Shown here: positions 12,984 through 20,503 of the stretch, piece by piece
Position numbering within the stretch: the first letter of the stretch is position 1
How the letters are laid out: every line of letters starts with the position of its first letter
IMG/VR virus record: IMGVR_UViG_3300042898_001886
Span: 1 to 27,693 of that record
DNA: 27,693 bases
Source: a virus
Strand: one strand, 5' to 3'
The notes under the pieces: model-generated
What the model saw: the letters and a program-made list of their open reading frames with translations, nothing else
Told to the model about the DNA's origin: nothing
The model's database searches: none
Program-made: the position numbers and the translations under genes

Positions 12984-13294
12984 GGTTTCAGCGCCCCTGC
13001 CTTGATTGCGGAATACTCACACAGGGCGGAAACCGCTGCGAGGTGCACCGGCGCGTAGCTCAAGCAAAGTGGAAGCAGGGCAGACCCAACCCGTACCTAA
13101 ACCCAGCGTGGCGCAAGCTGAGCGCCCAAGTGCGCGCTAAGCGCCCGTGGTGCGAGGGATGCGGTGCCACAGGGGTGAGGCTGACCGTTGACCATATCCA
13201 GCCCCTGAGTAGCGGCGGGGCGCTTATTGTGCCAGAATCAGCCTTGCGCGTGCTGTGTCTACGATGCCACGGCACGGTGACGCGGCACAAATAG
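12980..13294 (+). CDS. HNH endonuclease
   Basis: This 104-aa protein has the HNH core LTVDHIQPLSSGG (68-80; Asp71-His72) and LRVLCLRCHGT (89-99), with structural Cys58/Cys61 and Cys93/Cys96, and an extra N-terminal CxxC (Cys7/Cys10). HNH proteins encoded near terminase genes are established components of DNA packaging in many HK97-type phages, where they work with the large terminase to cut DNA at cos. Five genes lie in order between here and the large terminase. GTG 12980 overlaps the preceding stop. A homing endonuclease is less likely because it sits neatly in the operon. Confidence 0.85.
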   Translation: MRFQRPCLDCGILTQGGNRCEVHRRVAQAKWKQGRPNPYLNPAWRKLSAQVRAKRPWCEGCGATGVRLTVDHIQPLSSGGALIVPESALRVLCLRCHGTVTRHK

Positions 13295-13307
13295 AGGGAG
13301 GGAAGCA

Positions 13308-13718
13308 ATGCCATTTAAAAACCCAGACCACAAAATTGCGGCACAGAGGCGAAGGCGAGGGGTGCTCAGCAGGCAGCAACTCAACGCTATGAATTTGAAG
13401 CAGCGCGCTTACAGGTATGGCATTACGATTACTGAAATTGAGCAGCACATTGCTCGTGGTTGCTTGGCGAAGCACATTAGTGACTGCAATGGCCCCATTC
13501 AAATTGACCACAGCCATAGTTGCTGCCCAGGCAATAACTCTTGTGGCAATTGCGTCCGCGGGGCATTATGCCGGAGGCATAACATAGCGCTTGGCTATAT
13601 AGAGATTGACCCAGCATTTACTGCGTGGGCAATTGCATCATATGCTCCACTGTTTGATGCTCGCAATGAGATGCCAAGCAAGATTGATTGGGCAAAATTA
13701 TTGAGGGGGGAACAATGA
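13308..13718 (+). CDS. Recombination endonuclease VII-like
   Basis: This 136-aa protein has the His-Me-finger/endonuclease VII signature: IQIDHSHSCCPGNN (64-77), SCGNCVRGALCRRHN (78-92), then ALG and a hydrophobic tail. The T4 enzyme of this family resolves Holliday junctions and debranches DNA before packaging. Its place just upstream of the terminase genes suits that role. The basic N-terminal 35 residues probably bind DNA. GGGAGGG precedes the ATG. The stop overlaps the next gene by 4 nt. Confidence 0.85.
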   Translation: MPFKNPDHKIAAQRRRRGVLSRQQLNAMNLKQRAYRYGITITEIEQHIARGCLAKHISDCNGPIQIDHSHSCCPGNNSCGNCVRGALCRRHNIALGYIEIDPAFTAWAIASYAPLFDARNEMPSKIDWAKLLRGEQ

Positions 13719-14935
13719 GCCGCATTGCTTGGTATTCAAACAGCTGTGCCGTGCCAAGTGGCTATGGGCAGCAATCGGCTCAAGTGGTGCACAGGATGGT
13801 GCAGGACGGGCACGAGGTAGCGATTAGCGCCAACCACGGCGCAAGCGTAATGATGAATTGCGCGAGCGGGCACATCATCCTGCCTGAAGGGTTGATGCGC
13901 TACAGCATTGACGCTGCGCCAGAGAATATGAAAGCGTGGGCTGAGGGCAAGCCAGATTCGTTTGGGGTGGTGCTTTTTGATTTGTGGCCGCTCGTAGGTG
14001 TTGAGGGCTTTAAAGAGTTAAACCTTGCCTGCTGGACACCCGTAGACCATAAACCCCTGCCACCAATGGTGCTGCAGTTTCTGCGTGAGGGAAGCCACCA
14101 CGCCATTGCAATGAGTCAGTTTGGCGAGCAAGAGCTGCTTAGCGCGGGAGTTCCGCGCGCGGAGGTTTCCTATATCCCGCACGCCATTGACCGCACCGTG
14201 TTTAAAGACACAGGCAAGGGTGCGCGTGAGGCTATGGGGATTCCAGCCGATGCTTTCCTTGTGGTGACTAATGCAGCCAACCGTGGGCGCATCCCCGTGC
14301 GCAAGGGCTTTGGTGAAATGGCTGATGCGATGAGCCGCTTGATGGCTGACCGCAAAGATGTTTACTGGATGCTTCACACTGAGCCCAATGGATTCAGTGA
14401 GGGCGTAAACATTCCACGCCTAGTGGCGCACCTTGGGATTGACCAGCAGCGCGTGCGTTACCCGCACCCAATGCATTGGCGTAACGGAATCGCTGACAGT
14501 TCCATTGCCGCAATGTTTTCTGCTGCAGATTGCCAGTTACTCACAAGTATGGGGGAGGGCTTTGGAATCCCTGCCGTGGAGGGGATGGCTACGGGTACAC
14601 CGTGCGTGGTTTCGGATTTCAGCGCGCAGGCTGAGCTCGTTGGCGTGCATAGCCACAAAGTGCCGGTGCAACGCGTGTGGGATGAGTTCCAGCAATCCTT
14701 TTTTGCTATCCCAAATGTTGAGGCTATCTACAAAGCCCTGCAGTCTGTCTATGAGGAAACCAAGGCAGGGAAGGTTGACCGCGCTGCCGTGGCAGCAGAA
14801 ATGGCACGCTATGACGCTGACACCGTTTATGAGGAAAAGTGGAAGCCACTGATTGCGCTGATGAGCGCACGCCAGAAACCAGCGGCACAGCAGCCGCTTA
14901 ACCGCGCAGCGCGCAGAGCGAAGGGGGGAAAGTAA
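13715..14935 (+). CDS. Glycosyltransferase, GT4-like (GT-B fold)
   Basis: This 406-aa protein has a GT-B/GT4 layout: an N-terminal Rossmann half beginning SRIAWYSNSCAVPSGYGQQS (glycine-rich acceptor side), a linker with SYIPHAID (152-159), and a C-terminal donor-binding half with the E-x7-E pair Glu281/Glu289 in EGFGIPAVEGMATGTPCVVSD. Such enzymes move a sugar from a nucleotide donor to an acceptor in the cytoplasm. In phages the acceptor may be modified DNA bases, capsid or tail proteins, or host wall glycans; none is shown here. ATG 13715 follows GGGGGG and overlaps the endonuclease VII stop. A basic C-terminal tail (NRAARRAKGGK) is present. Confidence 0.85.
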   Translation: MSRIAWYSNSCAVPSGYGQQSAQVVHRMVQDGHEVAISANHGASVMMNCASGHIILPEGLMRYSIDAAPENMKAWAEGKPDSFGVVLFDLWPLVGVEGFKELNLACWTPVDHKPLPPMVLQFLREGSHHAIAMSQFGEQELLSAGVPRAEVSYIPHAIDRTVFKDTGKGAREAMGIPADAFLVVTNAANRGRIPVRKGFGEMADAMSRLMADRKDVYWMLHTEPNGFSEGVNIPRLVAHLGIDQQRVRYPHPMHWRNGIADSSIAAMFSAADCQLLTSMGEGFGIPAVEGMATGTPCVVSDFSAQAELVGVHSHKVPVQRVWDEFQQSFFAIPNVEAIYKALQSVYEETKAGKVDRAAVAAEMARYDADTVYEEKWKPLIALMSARQKPAAQQPLNRAARRAKGGK

Positions 14936-15414
14936 TGCACGATTACGAGGCGGCCTTTAAGCAGGGGCATTATTACAATGAGCTCGTGGGCGAGTACCTT
15001 GCGGTGCACGGCATTGCCAACACCGTACCGGCACTAGAGATTGCAAAGGATAAGGCTGACCGCGCACGGTTCACTGCGCTTGAGAAAGATGTGGTGCTAC
15101 TTGATGGGCGGGTGATTGAGGTAAAGGGTGTGAGCCCTGACTTTGACTGGGAGCCATCCAGCTACAAAGCCCGCAACACAATCATTGTGGACACAGAGAG
15201 CGGCTACCACGGCAAGGTAGTCAAGCCCATTGCCTATGTGTTTGTGAGCCGCGTGAGTGAGGCAATGCTGGTGATTAGCACCAAGACCTTTGGGCAGTGG
15301 GAAGTTAAAGAGCTGCCAGACCATAGCCGCGGCATTGACCGTGAGCGCTTTCTGGTGGCGAGCACGAGCCTGCTCCGCCCGATGGATAAACTCATTGAGC
15401 ACCTTGCTGCTTAA
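14935..15414 (+). CDS. PD-(D/E)XK-like nuclease, unknown role
   Basis: This 159-aa protein has a possible restriction-endonuclease-like core: Glu16 in HYYNELVGEYL, Asp52 in EKDVVLLDG and Glu62-Val-Lys64 in VIEVKGVS, followed by a conserved-looking hydrophobic strand (IAYVFVSRVSEAMLVIS). This is the E...D...ExK arrangement with normal spacing. It is coupled to the glycosyltransferase by TAATG and is followed by a 95-nt gap before the small terminase. A sugar-dependent or packaging-related nuclease is possible; the family is not recognised with certainty. Confidence 0.55.
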   Translation: MHDYEAAFKQGHYYNELVGEYLAVHGIANTVPALEIAKDKADRARFTALEKDVVLLDGRVIEVKGVSPDFDWEPSSYKARNTIIVDTESGYHGKVVKPIAYVFVSRVSEAMLVISTKTFGQWEVKELPDHSRGIDRERFLVASTSLLRPMDKLIEHLAA

Positions 15415-15509
15415 TGGGGGGCGGGTTAGAATCTGCGCGCACGCACCCACAGGGAATCCAGCGCCGAGTGCTCCGCACGCATCGTCATTTGCAGGGGGTA
15501 GGGGTTTAG
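15415..15509. other. Gap before terminase, candidate cos/pac region
   Basis: This 95-nt stretch has no gene. It holds the perfect palindrome TGCGCGCA (15434-15441), a GTGC-TCC-GCAC inverted repeat further on, and G-runs (AGGGGGTAGGGG) near the end that may also act as the ribosome site for the TTG start at 15510. A packaging site just upstream of the small terminase is common in HK97-type phages with an HNH protein. No cut site can be shown from the sequence. Confidence 0.3.
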
Positions 15510-15995
15510 TTGCCTAAGGCAGTAGTTCCAAACGAAGTCAAAGCAAAGCGCGGCACGCTCAGACCTGACCGCGTGCCCACAGTTTCGCTAACGAATAGCC
15601 TCACGGGAGCAGCCGAATTGCCACCGCCTGAGGGCTTGGGTGTGGTGGCGCTGGAGGCTTGGCACCGAATCTTGGCGCACGCTGGCGGCTGGATTGCCGC
15701 TAGTGACCGCGAGGCGCTGACGATGCTAGTGCAGGCGATGGAGTTTCACGCGCAGCTGAGCAAGCAGGTTGCAGAGCAGGGGGCAGTGTTACAAACAGAC
15801 AAAGGCTATGCTTATGCGAATCCAGCAGTAGGAATGCGTGCAACCCAAGAGGGGGAAATTAGGAAGTGGATGAATCACTTGGGCTTGACACCGGCAGACC
15901 GCGCCAAGCTAGGGCTGGCAATGGTGGAAAGCGTAAGCAAGGTAGAGCAGTTTCGCCGCAGGATGCAAGGCAAGGATGGCCACCCCGCTGGCTGA
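15510..15995 (+). CDS. terS: Terminase small subunit, P27-like
   Basis: This 161-aa protein resembles the P27 family: a basic N-terminus (PNEVKAKRGTLRP), a LEAWHRILAHAGGWIAASDREALTM segment, a long central helix and a C-terminal LGLTPADRAKLGLAMVES stretch. It recognises the packaging site and loads the large subunit. Start TTG 15510 gives the usual family N-terminus; there is no better codon nearby. Its 3' end overlaps the large-subunit frame by 130 nt. Confidence 0.85.
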   Translation: MPKAVVPNEVKAKRGTLRPDRVPTVSLTNSLTGAAELPPPEGLGVVALEAWHRILAHAGGWIAASDREALTMLVQAMEFHAQLSKQVAEQGAVLQTDKGYAYANPAVGMRATQEGEIRKWMNHLGLTPADRAKLGLAMVESVSKVEQFRRRMQGKDGHPAG

Positions 15996-17488
15996 CCCCG
16001 CTAGACCCCGCTGACCTTGAGCGAAGCCTTGGGGATGTGGTTGCGGATTTCGCTGAGGCGCTGGTGCCCATTGCCAAAGACTCACTGGGCGGGCTCGCAG
16101 GTGAGCCGTTGCAGTTCAGGGAATGGCAGCGCAGCCTACTCCGCCATTTGTTGGCGCGTAAGGCTGACCTATCTTTTACGCACCGTTTTTTTCTGGTAGG
16201 CGTTGCACGCAAGAATGGTAAGACCGCTCTGGCATCCACCCTGCCTATTTTCTTTGGGCTGTATGGCGATAAGGGCGGCGAGATTCTGAGCGCTGCCAAT
16301 GAGCGCGAGCAAGCCAAACTGGTGTTCAGCCACGCCAAGCGAGCAGTGGAGTTAAACCCAGAGCTGGGTGCGCAAATCAAACTGTACCGCGATGCGATGG
16401 AGTTTAAGGGTACGGGCACCGTATACAAAGCCATTAGCGCAGAGGCGTACAGCAAGGAAGGCTTAAACGCTTCGCTGGTGCTCTATGACGAATTGGCGGC
16501 AGCCCCTAATCGTGAGCTGTTTGATGTGCTCAGCCTTTCAATGGGTGCACGGCGCAGCCCGCTCTTTGTGGCAATTACCACGGCTGGCCCTAAGGTTGAC
16601 ACTACAGGCGTTGATTCCATTGCCTACACGCTCTACCAGCTGGCAAAGCGGCGCGTTGCCGGTGAGTCTGATGACACCACACTTGGTATGGCGTGGTGGG
16701 AAGCGGCAGAGGATGCCTACGAGGATGAAAGCCGCTGGCACGAGGCTAACCCTGGGCTGCTTGGCGAGCAGCCAATTCTGAGCCTTGAGGATTTGCGCAG
16801 TGCGCGCAAGCGCACGCCAGAAAGCGAATACCGCACTAAGAGGCTTAACCAATTCACGAATAGCGCCACAGCCTTTCTGCCTACAGGCGCGTGGGATGCG
16901 TGCGGTGACGCAAGCCTTACCCTTGCGCCAAGTGAGCCAATTGTTTTGGCGGTGGACGGCAGCTTTAGCAATGACAGCACGGCAGCCGTTGCGTGCCGCT
17001 TGAGCGATAAGGCGCTATTTGTGCTTGGTCATTGGGAGCGCCCAATTGACGCTGACCTTTCGTGGCGTGTTTCTATGGATGAGGTTGAGGGGCGCATCAT
17101 TGAGATTTGCCAAAACTACAATGTAGTGGAGGTTATCTTTGACCCATTCCGCTGGCAGCGTAGTATGGAGGCGCTGGCACAGCGTGGGCTGCCCGTAGCA
17201 GAAATGCCACAAACACCTTCACGGATGGTGCCAGCAACCAGCGGAATGTATGATGCGGTGGTGAATGGCAAGATTCGGCACACAGGTGACCCCCGGCTTG
17301 CGCGGCACGCAGCCAATGCCACCCCGTACTACAGCAGGAATGGGATGATGGTGCGCAAGCAAGCCGCTCACAGCAATAAAAAGATTGACCTTTTTGTTTC
17401 AGCCATTATGGCGCTGAGCCGTGCTGATACACTAGCAACCACAGTTGCGCCAAAGGCTGCGCCTGCCGTGCAGTTCATTGAGCTATAG
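15866..17488 (+). CDS. terL: Terminase large subunit
   Basis: This 540-aa packaging motor has an N-terminal ATPase with Walker A VARKNGKT (113-120) and Walker B LVLYDE (204-209, Asp208/Glu209), an ITTAG coupling motif (237-241), and a C-terminal RNase-H-like nuclease with Asp364 (AVDGS), Asp426 (VIFDPFRW) and Asp508 (KKIDLF). It cuts and translocates DNA into proheads at the portal. GTG 15866 is the only usual start codon in the frame before the conserved RWLTPLDPADLE segment, giving a 130-nt overlap with the small subunit. Portal follows 11 nt later. Confidence 0.95.
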   Translation: MDESLGLDTGRPRQARAGNGGKRKQGRAVSPQDARQGWPPRWLTPLDPADLERSLGDVVADFAEALVPIAKDSLGGLAGEPLQFREWQRSLLRHLLARKADLSFTHRFFLVGVARKNGKTALASTLPIFFGLYGDKGGEILSAANEREQAKLVFSHAKRAVELNPELGAQIKLYRDAMEFKGTGTVYKAISAEAYSKEGLNASLVLYDELAAAPNRELFDVLSLSMGARRSPLFVAITTAGPKVDTTGVDSIAYTLYQLAKRRVAGESDDTTLGMAWWEAAEDAYEDESRWHEANPGLLGEQPILSLEDLRSARKRTPESEYRTKRLNQFTNSATAFLPTGAWDACGDASLTLAPSEPIVLAVDGSFSNDSTAAVACRLSDKALFVLGHWERPIDADLSWRVSMDEVEGRIIEICQNYNVVEVIFDPFRWQRSMEALAQRGLPVAEMPQTPSRMVPATSGMYDAVVNGKIRHTGDPRLARHAANATPYYSRNGMMVRKQAAHSNKKIDLFVSAIMALSRADTLATTVAPKAAPAVQFIEL

Positions 17489-17499
17489 GGAGAATAAGA

Positions 17500-18687
17500 G
17501 TGGGAATCATTGACCGCATCCTTGGGCGAGAAACAGAAACTGAGCAGCGCGTAGTTGCACCGTGGTGGCCGTCAGACTATCCGCAACGCACCGCCGGTGT
17601 TTCAATCACACAGGAAAATGCCACCGCAATTGGAGCCGTATGGGCCGCGGTGAATCTCTATAGTTCAACAGTTGCCAGCCTGCCGTGGGGCGCATTTATC
17701 CGTGACGCTGGTGTGCGCAGACCCGTTACCCGCCCGCGCTGGATGGATGTGCCAATTCCTAATAACCCTAACTACACGCCATTTGATTTCAAGCACCGCT
17801 TGGTTTCCAGCTTGCTGCTTGACGGCAATGCATTTATTCTGGTGCTCCGCTCGCCTGATGGCGTAGTGGTTGAAACCCGCGTGCTTGACCCGCAAAAGGT
17901 GGAGTGCGTGCGCGGCGAGATGGGCGAGCCGCTTTACAAAATCACTACACAGGAAGGCAGCAGCACGCTGGGTGCTGATAACATTGTGCACATTCCGTTG
18001 TTTGCAACGGGCGAGCATATGCGTGGAATGTCACCAATTGAGCACCACCGCGTAACCCTTGGGCTTGCAAGCGCATCCCAATTGTTTGGCGCGAAGTTCT
18101 ACGAGCAGGGCGCAACGGTTGGCGGTGTGGTGAAGGTGCCTGGTGAGTTGACGGCAGACCAAGCAGAGAATCTGCGCGCAGGATTTGCACGCAGGCACGA
18201 GGGTGTTGACCGCGCTTGGCGCGTTGCAGTGCTCACCGGCGGCGCTGACTATTCACAGATGAGCGTAAAGATTTCTGACCTGCAGCTTGTAGAAACTCTC
18301 CATTGGGGTGTTGAAAGCGTGGGGAGAATTTATGGTGTGCCCCTTCAGTACCTGCAATACCCAGGCGGCAACACCAGCTATAACAGCGCAGAAACGCTTG
18401 GGCAGGCCTGGCTGGTTTTGGGATTAGCGCCAATGCTTGCACGAATTGAAGCGGGCTTGCAGCGCCTTATCGTTGGAGAAACCACCTTTATCAAGTTCAA
18501 CACCGCTGGGCTGTTGCGCGCAACGCAGCGCGAGCGAATGGATTCCTATGCGGTTGCTTTGCAAAACGGAATTCTCACGCTAGATGAAGTGCGCACTTAT
18601 GAGGATTTGCCGCGGCTCGCAGTTGGCGGTGACCAGCATTGGAAGCCACTAAACATTGGCGTAGTAGGGGAGGAGCCGCAGCCTTGA
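17500..18687 (+). CDS. Portal protein, HK97 family
   Basis: This 395-aa protein matches HK97-type portals: AIGAVWAAVNLYSSTVASLP (44-63), a LLLDGNAFILVLR segment, GMSPIEHHRVTLGLA, the KFYEQGATVGGVVK stretch, a SDLQLVETLHWGVESVGRIYGVP stem region and LGQAWLVLGLAPMLARIE. Twelve copies form the ring at the vertex through which DNA enters. Start GTG 17500 follows AGGGAG. The stop is covered by the TTG start of the protease fusion. Confidence 0.95.
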   Translation: MGIIDRILGRETETEQRVVAPWWPSDYPQRTAGVSITQENATAIGAVWAAVNLYSSTVASLPWGAFIRDAGVRRPVTRPRWMDVPIPNNPNYTPFDFKHRLVSSLLLDGNAFILVLRSPDGVVVETRVLDPQKVECVRGEMGEPLYKITTQEGSSTLGADNIVHIPLFATGEHMRGMSPIEHHRVTLGLASASQLFGAKFYEQGATVGGVVKVPGELTADQAENLRAGFARRHEGVDRAWRVAVLTGGADYSQMSVKISDLQLVETLHWGVESVGRIYGVPLQYLQYPGGNTSYNSAETLGQAWLVLGLAPMLARIEAGLQRLIVGETTFIKFNTAGLLRATQRERMDSYAVALQNGILTLDEVRTYEDLPRLAVGGDQHWKPLNIGVVGEEPQP

Positions 18688-20399
18688 GCTACATAATCAC
18701 AGACATTGACGGCACACTTACCACCACAGGCGATACGCCAAACCAGCCCTACATTGACTGGCTTAAGAGTTGGGTGCAGGATACTGGCGATGAGGTGATT
18801 GTGGTAAGCGCCCGCCCTATTTCACGCTTTGCTGAAACTGAACGCTGGCTTGACGAAAACTCAGTGCCCTACACGCAAGTGTTTCTGCAAGACTTCAATG
18901 AGGCTGGCGGCCCTGCTGTCAACGAAGCCTTTAAGGCATATAAGTATTCAAAACTGCAAGAGCAGTACGGTGACGAAATTTTGTTTTTGGTTGACAATGA
19001 CGCGGAGGCGCGTGATGCCGCTGAGGGTATGGGAATTAAAGCCTACACACCTGATGAGGTGCTAAGCGCCCAGCCTGAGCCTGACAGAGCGCTACCAGAT
19101 GCGTACCGCCCAGCCGGTACGGATGGCGCACCAGCAGGGCAGAATTGCGGAAACTGTGCCTTTTACAGTGACGGTTATTGCACAAAGTGGGATGCCAATG
19201 TTAAGAGGAATTATTATTGCGCGGCTTGGAAAGCGGTGGCGCAAACCGCTCCGCAAACCGCACCAGCAGAAAGCCCAAGCTCATACAGCGCAGACAATAC
19301 AGAGCACGATGAGGCACGCGTGGTGATTGATGTGCCTGAGTTTATCCGCGATGCTGCTGCCAAGGGCTTGACATATTACGAGAATGGCTACGCGGGTGAC
19401 GGGCTGCAGGAGCAGACCGTTGAGGAAGCGCGGCAGCTGCGCGCTGGGCAGGTTGAGGATGAAAAAGTTACGCGTATGCGCGCTTGGATTCTCCGCCACC
19501 GTGGCGATTGGGAGGGGGTGCCACAGAATAGTGACGCTGCCAATGATGACTTCCCAGGCCCTGGGGCTGTTGCCGGTTACCTGTGGGGCGTGGAGGTAAC
19601 ACAGGCTGATGGCGCTGACAGAGTTCTACAATGGGCAGACCGCGTGCTAAACACGCTGGCAAATGATGAAAGGTTTGATGTGAAAGAGTTTGAGCGCCGC
19701 GCCCTCCCAATGGGTGAGTTCACAGTTTCCGATACTGAGGATGGGCAAAAGACCTTCAGCGGCTATGCCGCTCTTTTTGATACACCAAGCGCAGGGCTGC
19801 CATTCACTGAGGTGATTGCACCAGGCGCATTCAAGCGCACGCTTTCACGCGCTGCCGCTGGCAGTAAGGTGGTTGCATTCCTGTTTGGGCACGATGAAAC
19901 CCGCGCACTTGCCACCACGGCAAGCGGGCGGCTCTCACTCCAGGAGGATGAGCGCGGGTTGCGCGTTGAGGCGAAGCTTGACCCTGCTGACCCTGACGCT
20001 GCCGGTGTTATTTCTAAGTTGACACACGAGGCCGCTGCAATGGGTATGAGCTTTGGCTTTACTACCCCAAAGGGCGGCGATGAGTGGAGCGGCGATAAGC
20101 GCACCATTCGTGAAGTCAACTTGTTTGAGGTGAGCGTGTTGAGCGCTGGGCAGACACCTGCCTACCCTGCAACGCTTGGCCTCACCGCTGTGCGCAAGCT
20201 CTCCGCCGATAAAATCGGTGTTGAGGCTGAGCGCCTTATGTCTACCCTTGAGGCAATCAAAGCTGCGCAACCGCTCAGCGATGATGACCTTGAGGTTATT
20301 GACCAGGTACGCAGTAAGTTGGCACCGCGCAAGGGGATTGACCCCAGCGTTGCGGCTGCAAAGTTGCTGCTTGAGCGCCTGGCAAACGATACGCTCTAA
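18684..20399 (+). CDS. HAD phosphatase - Cys4 - prohead protease fusion
   Basis: This 571-aa protein has at least three parts. Residues 1-125 are a HAD-type phosphatase like polynucleotide 3'-phosphatases: DIDGT with Asp7/Asp9, Ser42 in VVSARP, lysines at 84-90, and LVDND with Asp104/Asp106. Residues 150-185 hold a cysteine module (Cys155, Cys158, Cys166, Cys179, with CTKWD and YYCAAW). Residues 212-330 hold a helical domain (GLTYYENGYAGDGLQEQTV, RMRAWILRHRGDW). Residues about 335-505 are a U35/HK97 prohead protease with His403 (FGHDE) and Ser456 (GMSFGF). The protease would cut capsid delta-domains; the role of the front parts is unknown. TTG 18684 overlaps the portal stop and follows GGGGAGGAG. 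Confidence 0.85.
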   Translation: MSYIITDIDGTLTTTGDTPNQPYIDWLKSWVQDTGDEVIVVSARPISRFAETERWLDENSVPYTQVFLQDFNEAGGPAVNEAFKAYKYSKLQEQYGDEILFLVDNDAEARDAAEGMGIKAYTPDEVLSAQPEPDRALPDAYRPAGTDGAPAGQNCGNCAFYSDGYCTKWDANVKRNYYCAAWKAVAQTAPQTAPAESPSSYSADNTEHDEARVVIDVPEFIRDAAAKGLTYYENGYAGDGLQEQTVEEARQLRAGQVEDEKVTRMRAWILRHRGDWEGVPQNSDAANDDFPGPGAVAGYLWGVEVTQADGADRVLQWADRVLNTLANDERFDVKEFERRALPMGEFTVSDTEDGQKTFSGYAALFDTPSAGLPFTEVIAPGAFKRTLSRAAAGSKVVAFLFGHDETRALATTASGRLSLQEDERGLRVEAKLDPADPDAAGVISKLTHEAAAMGMSFGFTTPKGGDEWSGDKRTIREVNLFEVSVLSAGQTPAYPATLGLTAVRKLSADKIGVEAERLMSTLEAIKAAQPLSDDDLEVIDQVRSKLAPRKGIDPSVAAAKLLLERLANDTL

Positions 20400-20503
20400 C
20401 AGCCCCGCTACCGCAGCCCCGCCACCTTTGAGTGCGCCCGCTGCAGAGTAAGCCCGCTAGGCGAGCACGATAGTAAAAAAACATAGAGAATAGGAGAATA
20501 GAA
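20400..20503 (+). other. Capsid gene leader
   Basis: A 104-nt gap with a C-rich first half and an A-rich second half ending in TAGGAGAATAGAA before the capsid ATG, a strong ribosome site with little competing structure. I see no clear promoter. The isolated leader, with the hairpins after the gene, fits strong separate expression of the capsid. Confidence 0.45.

Noticed and set aside
15876-15893. TTGACA-like word near 15886 as a late promoter
   Set aside because: It lies in the small/large terminase coding overlap, with no matching -10 and no flanking repeat as in P1 and P3.
15859-16455. Reverse-strand frame of 198 aa
   Set aside because: Antisense shadow of the large terminase ATPase region.
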